Source: Cricetomys ansorgei (lineage: Eukaryota; Chordata; Mammalia; Rodentia; Nesomyidae). From it: a stretch of DNA of 64,000 bases. This document shows positions 1 to 11,335 of the stretch, one piece after another (position 1 is the stretch's first letter; every line of letters begins with the position of its first letter). The DNA is taken from positions 23,065,001-23,129,000 of the forward strand of contig JAMJFZ010003163.1 of the NCBI GenBank assembly GCA_026225945.1. The letters are read 5' to 3'. Position numbers and translations under genes: made by a program. The notes under the pieces were generated by a model. That model saw only the letters and a program-made list of their open reading frames with translations. It ran no database searches and had not been told where the DNA came from.

Positions 1-890
1 CATTACCACAGCTCATCATATTCTTCACACATGGTACCCGGACACAAAATCTGGCCTGGATTTGTGAGAGGCCATGGGGTGAACTCAGGAGGCAGCAGCC
101 TGTCCGTGGCCAGGGTGTGGGAGGACTTGCTCTGCACCAAGTGTGGTTCTGCACATTTGGAGACTTTGTGAAAGGAGATCTGTTCCTTTTTGCAACATCC
201 CTTTTGGGCAAGTGACTTTATTTTCTTCTCACCAGTGAGGAAATGAAGACCACTTGGGCTTTGGAGCCCTGAACGGCACTCATGTTTATGCAAAGGGTTA
301 ATTAAAACATAAACAGTACTCAAAATAGCACAGTTCTTTCTGAATCCAATCAAAGCATCTCTTCAACGTGCTGGACCCTGGAGTTGGACCCTGGAGCATC
401 AGGAGCTGCCCCTGCTGAGTGTGGATCTTGTCTCCAGAAGCCCCACTTATAATGCTAAGCAGTGGATCAGGAGGGAGGATGGTGGTGCTTCACTGGGGGC
501 TAAAGGCTTCACAATGGGGCTTATCTGCAGGGTGGAAGGAAGCCTTCTGTTTTCCTGCCCTATGGCAGTCAGTTCCCATTTTTTATCTCTGGGTTCCCAC
601 CAAGCCACCATCGCTGGGGGGCGGGCAGTGATGCAGAGCAGATTCAAGTTATGTCAGTGCCCCTCTGCCACAGGTCCAGCTGCTCTCCAGGCAATTGCAA
701 TAGATAAAAACCAGTGATGGAAAGCCAAATCCGTGGGCTCGGAGAAGAGGAAAGAGCTCAGGCCTGGCCTGGTCTGCCTTCTTGCCCTCATCCCTGCTGA
801 TCCTCCACTTGTGAGACATTAATTTCCCAGTGGGCTCCTGAGTGTCTCCCTGGCTAGGCACCCTGTCTCAGCCTTGACGGTCTGAAGTGC
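1..890. other. Non-coding stretch, no recognised element
   Basis: No gene or clear repeat family is seen. A short imperfect direct repeat (TGGACCCTGGAG twice, near 371-395) is the only local structure. The open frames are short, overlap each other on both strands and have no recognisable protein, so they look like chance. Confidence 0.5.
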
Positions 891-899
891 TAGCTTCCC

Positions 900-1215
900 A
901 ATAGAGCACCCAGCTATCTGCAGCTAGTTCACTGCCCCCACCAGCTATATGTCGCCAGCTCACTACCCCTCCTGTATGTGGCCAGCTCACTACCCCCCAC
1001 CCAACTATATGTGGCCAGCTCACTATCCCCCACCCAACTATATGTGGCTAGCTCACTACCCCCCACCCAACTATATGTGGCCAGCTCACTACCACCCCCT
1101 CCGCTTATATGTCGCCAGCTCACTACCACCCCCCTATATGTGGCTAGTTCATTACCACCCCCCTCCCAGCTATATGTGGCCAGCTCACTACCCTCCACAC
1201 ACTAGCCCTCAGGTG
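900..1215. repeat. 33-bp minisatellite, about 9 units
   Basis: A tandem array whose best-preserved units are 33 bp long: a GTGGCCAGCTCACTA core, then a C-rich run, then CCCAACTATAT. The middle units (about 975-1090) are nearly identical, and units toward both ends are shortened or diverged. The unit length is a multiple of three, so both strands stay open through the array and give repetitive reading frames (MWPAHYPPPNY on +). These are by-products of the repeat and not evidence of a gene. Confidence 0.9.
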
Positions 1216-2575
1216 TGGCCAGCTCAACAAGGCAGAAGAGCAGCCTTATTGGCTGCCTTTGTCTTTGCTTGCTTCTCTAAAAGATATATATTATCAGGGC
1301 AGGTAGGGACCCAGACTCCAGGGTGAACCAAAGAACACTGGCAGCCATCGAGATGGGCATAGTTTGCAAAACCCAGCTCCTGCCCTCTCAGAGAGCCAGG
1401 TAAGAGGTGTGTCCTGCCAAGAGGCCCGCCACGTGGGCAGAGGGCCTTTCTTCCCATTTAGGTACAGGACACTAGGCTAAACTAATTTGCTTTTAATGTA
1501 TCTTTTTCAATCTCCCACAATAATCATTCAGTAATCCCTAGAGCTTGTTGTGACCAGTGGTGTGGATCCTGGGGAAGAGGTGGGCCATTTGGGGGGTTAC
1601 TTTCTCCAGCTTGTGTAATACAGGAACCACAAGCACAGCTATCCAGCAATGCTGCAGGCTCTCCTTGACTTTGGCCACAGCCTTTGGGTCAGCAGCATGG
1701 AGGCTCCAGCACGTCTTCAGGGTTTGAGTCTTCTAACATGCAGATTATAGGAATAAGAGCTTTGAGGCACCTCAAGCCCCTGCAGCCCCAAGCTGGTGAC
1801 TAGGCAGGACTTCTGGTCTCTAAGGTTTAGGGAAGACACGCGGTATCTCATGTCTGGCATAGAGTCTCTCATACTTCCCTTTTGAAGGCACCCATACAAA
1901 ACACAGCTCTGGCCTCCAAGAGAATAAGCGAACATCTATCCGAAGCCAAATATGGATGACCCCGGTGCAGGAACAGGACATGTTCCAACCCGAAAGTGAT
2001 GGCACAAACCTTATAATCACAGAATGAAAGAAAGCCACGAATCAAGGAGTTCACCACATGCATTGGTGTGGGCTGCAGGTGGCCAGGGTGCAGAGACATG
2101 GTGGAAGGGGACTCTCTGATATAGGTCTCAGATGCTGTCTGATGGCGGTCTTATCTTTAGGGTTGGTGAAAGAGGCCTATCTACCTGAGATCTGAAGGGA
2201 TGTTAGGTCAGACACAGAGGCAGGATATTTGGGGGAGGGGAGGCTCTAAAGGCAGCCCAAAGTAATTTGGCTTCGGATCTGCAGCATTCCAACTTTCTGC
2301 AACTGAGACATTCTGTTGTCAGTCACCCTGGTAGAGTCTCCAGCAGGGCTGCCACTTTTTCTGGGAACCGCCCTCACATTCAATCTTAATTGATGTGTTT
2401 GGCTAATGGTCCCAAGGCCTTTCTTATTTAGATTTTCTATTTGCACTAATTCCACCTTGTTCCAGTGTGCATACATGCCCTGGTTCCTTCCCAGGTGCCC
2501 CTGGGCAGAGTGGTAGGCAGTTACCCCGCCCTAGTCACCCTTCAGCCAAACTACACACGTATATATTTAGCTCGT
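1216..2575. other. Non-coding stretch, no recognised element
   Basis: No gene, SINE or tandem repeat was recognised. Some of it may be old degraded repeat. A poly-T run at 2581-2592 marks its right edge. Confidence 0.4.
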
Positions 2576-3480
2576 TTAATCTTTTTTTTTTTTCTCATAA
2601 GGTTCTAATTTTACATTTTCCAGGGTATTTTGGATTTGGCAGAATAGCCTTCGTCTGTGAAGAGTAGAACTTAATTATTAAAGCTGAGTGAGAGTGAGCC
2701 ATCCATCACCCATGACACATCCCTGCCTGTGTTCATTTGAAAAACATTTTTTTGTAGGGGGGGGGGGGCTCTTGGAAGAAGAGGGGTAAAAGATGTCAGA
2801 AAAATAGAGGAGAGAGAAAGAAAAGAGAAAGAGAGAAATGAAAGAAAGAAAGAAATCCATTCTGACATCTATCATCTTACAAGGAAAGCACCTGACATCA
2901 AACTACTGGCCGTGGGGATGGTCAGGGGCTACAATGTTCCTTTGGCTTCCCTCTCCTTCCTCTCCTCTTCACTCTTTCAAAAAACTTTTGTTTGAAATTG
3001 GATCTCAAATGTCTAGAGCATGTGAAAGTTCCTCCTGTAAAATACCTCCTAAGGTGAACACCATCTCTCTGATGAGATTTGCTTTGCAGTTAAGGCCCTG
3101 TCAGGAAGTCCAACCAATCACCCTGTTCCAGCTCTTTCCTTAAGAGACAGGGTTTTTTAACAGCCAGATAAGTGCTCACAGAGGCCCAGCCCAGTTGCAC
3201 AGCGACACCCAGTGGCTGTGTTCAGAAATGCCCCCCCCAACTCTGGAGGCCACCCCAGTCTTGACAGCAGCAAGGCCTGCTCCCCAGAGTTTGTAGGTTG
3301 AGTCCCTGGATTCTTTGTCCTGGGGAACCCTTGTGCTTGTATGCAAATAGGCTAGTCTGAGGCCAGTCTTTCCTGAGTGCTTTTAAATGAGATATATAGT
3401 TCAAAGTGCTTAGTGAGGCTCTGCCTCCATGGGCCCAGTGGTGAGCCCCATCAGAGTTCACCCCAGCTCTCTCTGAGGCC
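2576..3480. other. Non-coding stretch with poly-T, poly-G and a purine-rich tract
   Basis: Contains a T run at 2581-2592, a G run at about 2758-2769, and a long GA-rich strand from about 2770 to 2855 (GGAGAGAGAAAG and AAAGAAAGAAAG patterns). A diverged CTCF-like motif on the - strand lies near 3198-3220. No gene is recognised. Confidence 0.5.
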
Positions 3481-3514
3481 ATGACAGTTCTGACCAGTCA
3501 CCAAGACGGTTCCA

Positions 3515-3700
3515 TACATCTCTGGCCAATGGGATGGACTATCTCCTCCTCGAGGCGAAGGTGATTTTGCCCATTGGTATGTGTTTAGCTACTCCTTATT
3601 TAGGGGAACCTATAGGTCCTCCCCCAACCCGCCCACTACAACTCCCCCACTAAATAAATTGGGTCCAGGGCTGCACCCAGTCCAGAAGCGCGATGGGAGT
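3515..3700 (+). promoter_or_regulatory. Promoter-like cluster: paired CCAAT boxes, GC box, TATA-like motif
   Basis: Within 140 bp there is a CCAAT box (GGCCAATGGG near 3523), an inverted CCAAT box (CCCATTGGTA near 3570), a C-rich GC-box-like stretch (CCCGCCCAC near 3628) and a TATA-like CTAAATAAAT near 3650. Order and spacing fit a polymerase II promoter or the U3 region of an old LTR. A short frame of 61 codons starts at 3693 but has no recognisable protein. Promoter activity is inferred from motifs only. Confidence 0.3.
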
Positions 3701-3944
3701 GAACCATTTCCAGTGGGTCAGATTCACTGAACACCAGCTCAGAAAGGCTCAGCCTGGTACAATGAACCTGGAGAGAAGACTCCCGACGATGGTCACGCCC
3801 CAGAGAGAGAATCTGTCTTCAGGGACAAGGTTAGCATCATCACTGGTGTCCACTCTACCGAACACCCATGGCTTTTGAAGGGCCACTTCTCAAATCTGAC
3901 ACAGCAGAGCAGAGACTCCTGAAAGCACCAGTGTGCACTGAGCA

Positions 3945-4055
3945 ATTGTTCCGTCCTAAGTTCACTCATTCCCTCAGTCTGAGTCTCACGGTAACTGCTG
4001 CATGGTGCTGCTAACCTTGTAGCTGCGTAGATTAGGAAATGGAGGCACAGGGCAT
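3945..4055 (-). repeat. MIR SINE fragment
   Basis: Reads like the reverse complement of the mammalian MIR core: a short AT-rich arm, then a stretch like the conserved gatgaggaaactgaggcac (here ATTAGGAAATGGAGGCAC). Old and diverged. Confidence 0.5.
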
Positions 4056-4234
4056 CTCCCCCGCTTTTTTTTCTTTCTCTCTCTCTCTCTCACTTTCTTT
4101 TGATGGAAAAATCCTTATTTCCTGAGAGGCAAAAGTGGGTTCCTAATCAGGAATGGATGACGCCAGAGGCTGCCTGTGTTAAAGCCACATTGCAAGGTCT
4201 TTGATTAGATTCCCTTTTCGGGATTGCGTTGGTT

Positions 4235-4322
4235 GTTTGGCTTGGCAGTGCTGAGCACTGAACCTGGGGCTTTATGTGTGTTCCACCAGCACTCCGCCAC
4301 CGAGCCACATCCCTGGTCCAGC
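4235..4322 (-). repeat. ID/B4-type SINE fragment
   Basis: Matches the reverse complement of the rodent ID (tRNA-Ala-derived) sequence: TGAACCTGGGGCTTTATG, then CCGCCACCGAGCCACATCC. The left part is degraded. Confidence 0.6.
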
Positions 4323-4329
4323 AATGCTA

Positions 4330-4880
4330 TCTGAGCAATCACTGAATACACATTTTGATTACAAACAAAATCTGCAGATTGCCATTGTAATTTGGAAGGG
4401 GACCGTTGCTCTCATCCTCTGTGTAGAAGCCAAGATCCAAGAAGGTATGGAGTGATCCGTCTTTAAGCAGGGTGCCCAGGGCTAGCAGAGGATGTGCCGT
4501 GGACACTGAGAGAGCAGAGGTCCTGTACTCGCAACCCACCTACCCTATGTGTTGGCCACTGGGTACTGGCCAGAGCAGAGCACAAGCTGGTACCTTCACC
4601 TCCTCAGCACACACCCAGACCTCTGCTCCCTGAGCTTAGAGAATCAGCGTGGACCCGCGGGGGCAGCTTCTTGCCCTTCCTCTTGAGTCTCACGGTCACT
4701 GCTCATGGGACATCGTGGAAAATAATTCAGTGACATGATTTTACACATGACTCAGGGCAGCCGGGGCGAGGGGAAGTGGGCGATGCGTAAATTCACGGAC
4801 AGTGTGCCTCCTGAGTCAGTTCAGGAGTGATCTGGCGATGTGACCCTGACCGTGGAACCTGCCCAACTGCCTTGTCATCC
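4330..4880. other. Non-coding stretch, no recognised element
   Basis: No gene or clear repeat family. CpG content is modest. Confidence 0.4.
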
Positions 4881-4887
4881 TTTGTCG

Positions 4888-5216
4888 GCCCACTGTGGTG
4901 GATTGAGTGAGATGTTGCTCATGTGACCCCAGTTGGTAGCTATTTGGGAAGGATTAGGAGGTGTGGCCTTGCTGGAGGAAACGTCACTTCGAGGCCTTGA
5001 TGTTTCAAAAGTCACGTGCCACCCCCAGTTGGCTCTCTCTGCCTTTCATGCTTGTGGTTCAAGGCGTGAACGCTCCAGAGTTGTTTCAGCCACCCTGGTG
5101 CCATTCGCCTCGTTCCAACACAGTGGACCCTGACCCTGAAACTATGAGCCCAGATGCTCTTTCTTCTCTAAGTTACCTTGGTCACCGCGTCATCACAGCA
5201 ATAGAAACGTAACTTG
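4888..5216 (+). mobile_element. MaLR-type LTR (solo)
   Basis: Contains hallmarks of a very common rodent LTR family: GGATTAGGAGGTGTGGCC, then GCTGGAGGAA and a GTTTCAAAAG stretch, ending in CATCACAGCAATAGAAAC before 5216. These solo LTRs belong to the non-autonomous MaLR (MT/ORR1-like) class, judged from memory of the consensus. The related - strand copy at 18209-18590 supports the assignment. Confidence 0.6.
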
Positions 5217-5309
5217 CAGATCTGCGCATGGCATCTGCCTCCCCGTGGATCTGTGCCACACAGTGCCATCCCGCTAGGGCCTTCTCGAACTGTCTCCTTG
5301 CCCCTCTCC

Positions 5310-5640
5310 ACCCGTGACCATATTTACCTGTGTGACAGATCGCCACAGTCTCCCCAGAGCACAGGTCAGATCGCGTCACCTGCTCAGAAGTGTCTGGCAC
5401 TCTTGACATCTGCAAAACCAAGGCCCAGGTCCCAGATGCATCTCCAGCTTTTACTCTTTCCTTTCAAGGGCCCTCCAAGCTGCTTATGTTCCAGCCCAAA
5501 CCAGCACAGCCTGCCCTGCCCGTGATACTTGCCTGAGTGTTCTCTTCTATCTGCGGGACTCTGCACAGCTCTACTGGACCAGCACCCTCTGGAATTACTC
5601 AGAGCCAAATCTGAACAACTACCCCTGGCAGCCCAACACG
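5310..5640 (+). repeat. LINE-2 (L2) fragment
   Basis: Resembles the L2 consensus in order: a CAGATCGCGTCACCTGCTC block (consensus gatcatgtcactcccctgctc), then AAAACCAAGGCCCAGGTC and TTTCAAGGGCCCTCCAAGCT. This is an ancient mammal-wide repeat. Confidence 0.5.
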
Positions 5641-5644
5641 TATC

Positions 5645-6550
5645 CCACTGTGTCTGCCCTCACTGGAAGTGGGATTTCTCAACAGCAATAGTATTGGATT
5701 TTTTTTTTAAAGTCAAATCACCCTTTGTTACAGCTCATTGCAGGATATTTAACCATGCCTATGACACTGCCTCCACTCAGTCACAACAGCCAAACATGTC
5801 TCCTAGACCTTGTCACCTCTGGCTGAGAACCCCTGAACTAATCTGAGGCTTTACCTTCAAAGCCAGGCATTCTACAAGGGGGAGAAAGGGCCTGCTTGCC
5901 AGTATTCTGGACCATGTCCACTGCCCCTCCATCGAGATGCTGAGCTATTTACTTCAAATATATTCTCCCCCGTCACACACACACCCCACAGTATGTAATC
6001 ACCTCAGAGTGCACTTTGCAACTGCATGTCTCCCAGAGACCAGCATAAAACAGACACTCAAGAAACCTCAGCTAGTGACCGAGTACCTTGCACACGTGAC
6101 AGAAAGACAGAAAAGCAGGTTTCCGGAAGTACTTTGTGACAGCGGGGGTTACCATTCAACTCAGGGGACAACCACTTGGAGACCCAGTCACCCGCAACCC
6201 AGTGCTCATGCTCACTCAGAGAAGCAACTCCATCCAGGTTTAGTTTGTTCTTCCAAGCTATGGGGAAGAGTTCTGGGGCTTGGTAAATCAGGCAATAGAA
6301 TATTGTTAAGTGCTCTGGCTTGTCAAAATAGGGGGTGGGTTTAAGTTGAAAGCCAGAGGCCTTCTGAAGCAAGGCAAGCGCTCAGCCGATGGATGAGGCA
6401 GCTGGCTTCCATTTAGGGAAGGTCCGGAGGACCTTAGAGTCTGTGATGTAAATGAAGAACAGAGGCCCCAACAATTTAACTGTCATCGTTGGAAGTGCTC
6501 TGACTGGCATGGCCACAGGCCCATCTGGGCAGCTCCTAGCCTGCCTTTCG
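5645..6550. other. Non-coding stretch, no recognised element
   Basis: No gene or clear repeat. A T-run at 5698-5708 may mark a decayed retroposon tail. Confidence 0.4.
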
Positions 6551-6769
6551 AGAAGATGAAAGGACCCGGGCAGGTCCCTGCAGGCAGACATTCTACCAGT
6601 GGGCAGGGATGGGAGCTAAGAGCGGGCTGGCAGGGGCAAGGCGAAGCGGAACACTGTGACTTCTGCTGGCCTCTGGGTACACAGAACCCAGGGTATCATG
6701 AGTGCCAGCCTGTTGCCCTGGGCTTTGAGACTGTGGGAGTCACTGAAGTGCTCTCTGCTGTCTCTCAGG

Positions 6770-6970
6770 CCCCCCTTTCTCTGCAGACATGTCTCAGTTC
6801 TTCTCTCTCTGGACCTGTAGTGGTGTCTCTGCTCCTGTCTGTCACTTGCTCTGTGTCTGTCTGTCTGTCTGTCTCTCTCTCTCCCTGGGTTTCAGCTGTT
6901 TCTCTCCATCTCTCTTTCCTACATCTCTCTGAGTCTTTCTTTTCTCATGTTTCTCTATCTTTTATTTACT
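6770..6970. repeat. CT-rich low-complexity / (TCTG)n microsatellite
   Basis: Pyrimidine-rich tract with a short TCTG array and CTCT runs near 6855-6885, continuing as a degraded TCTCT-rich stretch. It keeps a reading frame of 203 codons open (6556-7167), but the amino-acid content is just Ser/Leu/Val from the repeat and does not indicate a protein. Confidence 0.7.
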
Positions 6971-7590
6971 CTTTTTGGACTCCCGTTTTGTTACTGGTGA
7001 GGATGTATGCATCCGTGCCTAAGTGTGTCTCACTTCTGCACCACTCCAAGAGAACCAACCTAACATGGACTAGTTCCTTCAAGAGACCCAGGGTCCCCCA
7101 AAGTCCAGCAGTACCAGAGGGTAAAGTCCCAGGTTCAGGTATACACAGCACCCTGCTGACACTGTGAGTTGAACACTCCCTTGCTTGGGAGCCCCTCTCC
7201 CCCCACTCAGGGCACAGAGCCCTCTAGCTGTCCCCAGGAGCCTCAGGGGACAAGTGTCTGCTCCTCAAGTCTCTGCTCTGGGAAAGGAACCCAGGGCACA
7301 GTGTGGCCACCTCTGGACCTGAGGGGATGGGCTCAAACTCCTGACAGCCTAGCCAAGGTATTTATGGAGAGACACACCCATGAAGGTCAAAGTGAGATCT
7401 TCACCTCAGCTGTTGATCTAGGGTCTTCATAGATCTCTCTTTGCTCCATTCTCTGAGTTTAAAATCTAAGGCTTAGGAAAACAACATGGAAACCCAAGAT
7501 TACACTCTGCATACCAAATGTGCCCTTTCGTCTCACTTCCGAAAAAAAACAATGTTTTTATACTCGTGACACACATCTCTCATCCCGATC
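6971..7590. other. Non-coding stretch, no recognised element
   Basis: No gene or clear repeat recognised. Confidence 0.4.
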
Positions 7591-7594
7591 TCTC

Positions 7595-7795
7595 CGCTGG
7601 GCCCTTTTTATGCATCACCTTGTTTCAAATTCACAATCTCATGTCGTGAGTACTGTGCTACCCACCTCAAAGTGAACAGATGAAGAAACGGAAGACCAGA
7701 GAGGTTAATTCACCTGCCCAAGGTCACAAAGGCGCCTGCTAAGCAGTGGGACTGGGGTGATGGGCTGTGAGCAAATTAATAGATTCCAACTGGCA
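7595..7795 (-). repeat. MIR SINE
   Basis: Good match to the reverse-complemented MIR: the pattern ACAGATGAAGAAACGGAAGA, then CAGAGAGGTTAATTCACCTG and CCCAAGGTCACAAAG. One of the best preserved MIR copies in the window. Confidence 0.75.
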
Positions 7796-7799
7796 TCAC

Positions 7800-8345
7800 T
7801 AAATTTATATTTCCGCCTCTGCCGAGGTCCCTACCACTGCAAGTAATCCTGAAAATTCGTCATGAAGCTTTCAAAACAATTTATGCAAACAAACCTCAAG
7901 TGGGCTATTTGTATTGGCAGCCCATTTCACTTAACCACCCACAACAAGGAACAGATGGCCCGGGCGAGTGCTGGAATCGCCCGCAAAGAAAACAGGCAGA
8001 GGAGGAGGCATGCAGGCCGCCCTTGGGACGCAGACTTGCACGATTACAGGCTTGTTCTTGTTTGTGTCTTTGATTCCGTTGTTATTTTACGTACTTGTGA
8101 AACCGACCCGACATTTCATGGCACAAATTTGTTCAAAGACCAGTGGGCAGCCATCTTGGATAGGTTCTTCCTGCCGGAAGAAGAATGCGCCTTCGCCTGC
8201 GGACACTGGATTAGGGCCGGTGAAAACCGAAAGACAAACGTTTGGAGAGCCCAAGTTACCTGCCTGTTTTATTTTTGTTTTTTCCACCTTTGTTTCTACT
8301 GGGCAAGTCCAGACTGTAAAGCAGATCCCAGATTCAGATCCCTCA
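7800..8345. promoter_or_regulatory. Candidate conserved non-coding element
   Basis: Repeat-free block right after a MIR. It holds AAAACAATTTATGCAAAC with an octamer-like ATGCAAA, a CATTTCACTTAACC stretch, and low-complexity-free sequence throughout. Two long overlapping frames are open on + (166 and 138 codons) and one on - (102 codons), without a known protein. Conservation is inferred from texture and location upstream of a developmental gene. Confidence 0.35.
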
Positions 8346-8394
8346 CAGATGGCGGAAGGTGACTGTAAACAGCTCCCAAACTGAGGGTTATTCA

Positions 8395-8530
8395 ATGTTA
8401 ATGGTCTTTAGAGGCAGAGCCTTTAGTGGGTGATTAGGATTCTAGAATGTCCTGAGGATGGGGCCCCTGGAATGGTATGAGCAGCCTTAGAAGAAAAAGA
8501 GAGGATGAGCTCGCTTTCTCTAGCATGTGA
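8395..8530 (+). mobile_element. Old MaLR LTR fragment (MLT/MST-like)
   Basis: Follows the classic order of an ancient mammalian MaLR LTR: TTAGTGGGTGATTAGGATTC, then GATGGGGCCCCTGGAATGG and GCAGCCTTAGAAGAAAAAGA, then a gagctcgctttctc stretch. Only this middle part is kept. Confidence 0.5.
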
Positions 8531-8534
8531 TACC

Positions 8535-8650
8535 TTCCCAGATGTTGGTTGGATGCAGGTGAAACCTCTCTAAGGTGTTAGGTTTGGTGCAGGTGAAGCC
8601 TCTCCCAGGTGTTGGTTGGATGCAGGTAAAGCCTCTCCAGATGCTATGCC
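8535..8650. repeat. Short minisatellite, ~34-bp unit, about 3 copies
   Basis: Three consecutive units carry AGGTGTTGGTTGGATGCAGG, then TGAAGCCTCTCC, with small changes between copies. The third unit runs into non-repeat sequence near 8650. Confidence 0.75.
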
Positions 8651-8659
8651 AGGCAAGCA

Positions 8660-9260
8660 AACTCAGTCTCCAGAACTTGAGTCCCTGGTCTTTAGAAGTC
8701 TCCAGTGTGTGATATTTGGTTACAACCATAAAAATGGACAAAGATGTGTGTCTTTGATACTCTTCCCCCAAGAGGTTGGGGTCCATCCATCCCTTCAATC
8801 TGGACAGGCTTGGGCTTTAAGTTCCCTCAGATTAGACAACAGAGCCCATTGCCTACACCCCAGGACTCTGGGCATTGCCCTGGGTCCCTGGACTTCCTTT
8901 AGGAAACCCAAGTGGAAGGAAACTTCCACTGTGGAGGAAGTCCATCCACAAGAAGCCTCATGTGAGTGTTGTTGCCTCCAGGACTCAGCATCAGACACCC
9001 AGACATGTCTGAATACCCCTCCCTCAGCTACAACTCACTCCTACCCTTGAGGTCTCCACAGAGGAGACACCAGGCATCCCAGTACAGACTAGTGGTCATA
9101 TTAGCCACACGAAATACAAATTCCTGACCCACAAGTCCATAGACACAATGCAGTGGTGGCTTTGAGTCCTGACTTGGGTAATAATTTGTGGCAACCACAG
9201 ACAATTGGAACAAAAAAGAAAAATGAAGTCTACATACATTCAGAGTTAATTAAAAAATAA
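8660..9260. other. Non-coding stretch, no recognised element
   Basis: No gene or clear repeat recognised before the B1 element. Confidence 0.4.
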
Positions 9261-9264
9261 TATT

Positions 9265-9427
9265 GATGCCAGGCAGAGGTGGCTCACTCTTTTAATCTCA
9301 GCACTCAAGAGGCAGAGACAGGAGAATCCCTGTCCTCTGTCAGTTCAAGGCCAGCTTGGTCTACAGGATGTTCTAGGACAGCCAGGGCTATCCAGAGAAG
9401 CTCTGTCTCGACTGCCTCCCTCCTCCC
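9265..9427 (+). repeat. B1 SINE
   Basis: Typical B1 (7SL-derived) sequence in forward orientation: GCCAGGCAGAGGTGGCTCAC, CTCAGCACTCAAGAGGCAGA, GTTCAAGGCCAGCTTGGTCT and a GAAGCTCTGTCTCG end. Its A-rich tail has become the following TAA microsatellite. Confidence 0.9.
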
Positions 9428-9435
9428 ACGCCAAA

Positions 9436-9484
9436 TACTACTACTACTAATTATAATAATAATAACAATAATACTAATAATACA
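9436..9484. repeat. (TAA)n microsatellite at B1 tail
   Basis: TACTACTAC followed by imperfect TAATAATAA repeats directly after the B1, as commonly arises from SINE A-tails. Confidence 0.85.
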
Positions 9485-9489
9485 TATTG

Positions 9490-11200
9490 ACATGCATCAG
9501 AGACAGTAATCAGCCAGGATCTGAAAGGAGGCAGGAAGCACGCAGGCTTAGATCAGGAAAGATAATTTCAAGCAACATACTAAGTGGAGCTTTGGCTTGT
9601 CAGCTGAGGATTAAAAGGGGAACCCAAGGTGAAAGGATTTAGTTAACAAAAGAACCCATAACTCTCTAGTGCTTAGCAGAGAGAGTCCCTGACTGGGTGG
9701 TGTACCTGGAAGCCCCTGGTACCTGTGCTGCCTGAGTCTTGCTCAGGAGACCCCACCACCTGGCATCTGTCATCTCTGGCAAAAGATGTGAAGTCTAAAG
9801 CAGATTTACAAGTCCTGAGCCTGGGTCCCCCAGAATGCTCAACAGGGATGTGGTGAACAAGAAACATATTTTCTGTCCCCTGAGATCTGATGAATAGTCC
9901 CTGGGATGAACAAGGGTCTGAAGGAATCAGGAGGAATGTGTGAAGGGCCTGAACATGACTGTCCCAGCACAGCTGAGATAGAATTCCATAGCTGAAGATA
10001 GCCATGCCCCACTCTCACAGGAGCGAGATATCAGACAGAGGGTCCACATGGCCTTCCTGGCCTCCTGCAGCCATGAGACAGGAGGCTAGCAATGTCATCT
10101 TCTGAGTCACCCAGCTGTGGCCCTCATAGATGGTGGCTCAAAGAGGAAGGCACAGCAGGGACTGGGGAGACAAGCGGCAGAGGCCAGGTGGGCATGAGAA
10201 TGGCACGGTAGATTGGAGGTGGTGACCCTAGTCCCCTGGTCCCCTGCTGGAACACTCAGGCCCATCTGAGAGGGTGGGTAATAATGCCACTTGGAGGAAA
10301 CACAGAGCAGCTGGCAAAGCACTGGAAGCCACTGCACTGAATGGCAGAGGCCCTATCACCTGCCTGTACCCATGCCATGGGGGTTCAGAAATGGCTGGCC
10401 TCTCACTCAGCAAGCTCTTTGTCCCTCACCACTGTCCCTCACCACTGTCTGTGAAATGGGTTCCAGCTGTTTTTGCAGAAATGGAGAACAAGGCCCAGAA
10501 ATCCCCCCTCCCTCATCTCCTGACACTCGGGCTCTGACTGTGTGGCATGAGGCCTCCCCTAAGCGCGTGTCACCCATGCTAGGAGGAGCTTCTGCTGGAA
10601 TCTCCAAGTCAGTCTTGAAACCTGAGACCCGGGGATTTGGAACATTATCACACGATAAAGGCAGCAGCATCCCCTCAAGCTGCGTGCACTGGAGGTCCTC
10701 TCTTGGGGACCGTGGTCACTGCTCACAGCCCGTTGGGCAGGACAAGTCAAAGGCTTACTCTCTGAGTTTGGGGAGTATAGCTCTAGATGTACCTGGATGG
10801 CAGGAAACTTGAATACAGTGCTGATGTTGCTGATGGCCACGCCTGTGCTAGCTCCATTTGTCTTAGGTTTCTATTAAACAATGAAGGAAAGAGAGTCCTA
10901 AGTGGCCTCTGAGGACAGTCAGCTATCCAAGTGTTCAACCAGTTCTCTGGTCATTGCTAGGGTCTCTGTCTATCAGTGAACCCATCTCTGCATTGAGCAC
11001 TAATCCTGTGTCAGAGCTACAGGGGGAAGTAGATTCTTACTAGTGATGTTGAAGAGTCTTTGAGGTCCTCGGGGGGGGGGAAATGGTAATTAATCCTTAT
11101 CAGATGACACCAATTCTAAAATGGAGGGCACAAAAGACACAAGTAGTGTTGAACTGTGAATGAGTCATCTTTCCTGCAAAGGGCTTTCTACCTTTTAATG
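9490..11200. other. Non-coding stretch, no recognised element
   Basis: No gene or clear repeat family was recognised across 1.7 kb. A short tandem duplication (GTCCCTCACCACT twice, near 10430) and a G run at 11071-11079 are the only local features. Confidence 0.4.
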
Positions 11201-11204
11201 CCTT

Positions 11205-11335
11205 CTTTCATCTATTAATCTATTCATCCACCTATCCATCCCTCCATCCATCCATCCCTCCATCCATCCATCCATCCATCTCCCCATCTCTCTACCCACC
11301 CAGCCATCCATTTGTACATACAACCATTCACCTTT
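11205..11335. repeat. (CCAT)n microsatellite
   Basis: CATCCATCCATC-type tetranucleotide array with internal CCCT variants, grading into imperfect copies on both sides. Confidence 0.9.

Noticed and set aside
949..1326. 125-codon repetitive frame (MWPAHYPPPNY units)
   Set aside because: Created by the 33-bp minisatellite, whose unit is a multiple of three.
6556..7167. 203-codon + strand frame
   Set aside because: Runs across a CT-rich microsatellite, has no recognisable domain, and lacks splice or start context.
11205..11335. Regularly spaced repeats that could suggest a CRISPR array
   Set aside because: It is a tetranucleotide microsatellite in a mammalian genome, with no spacers or cas genes.
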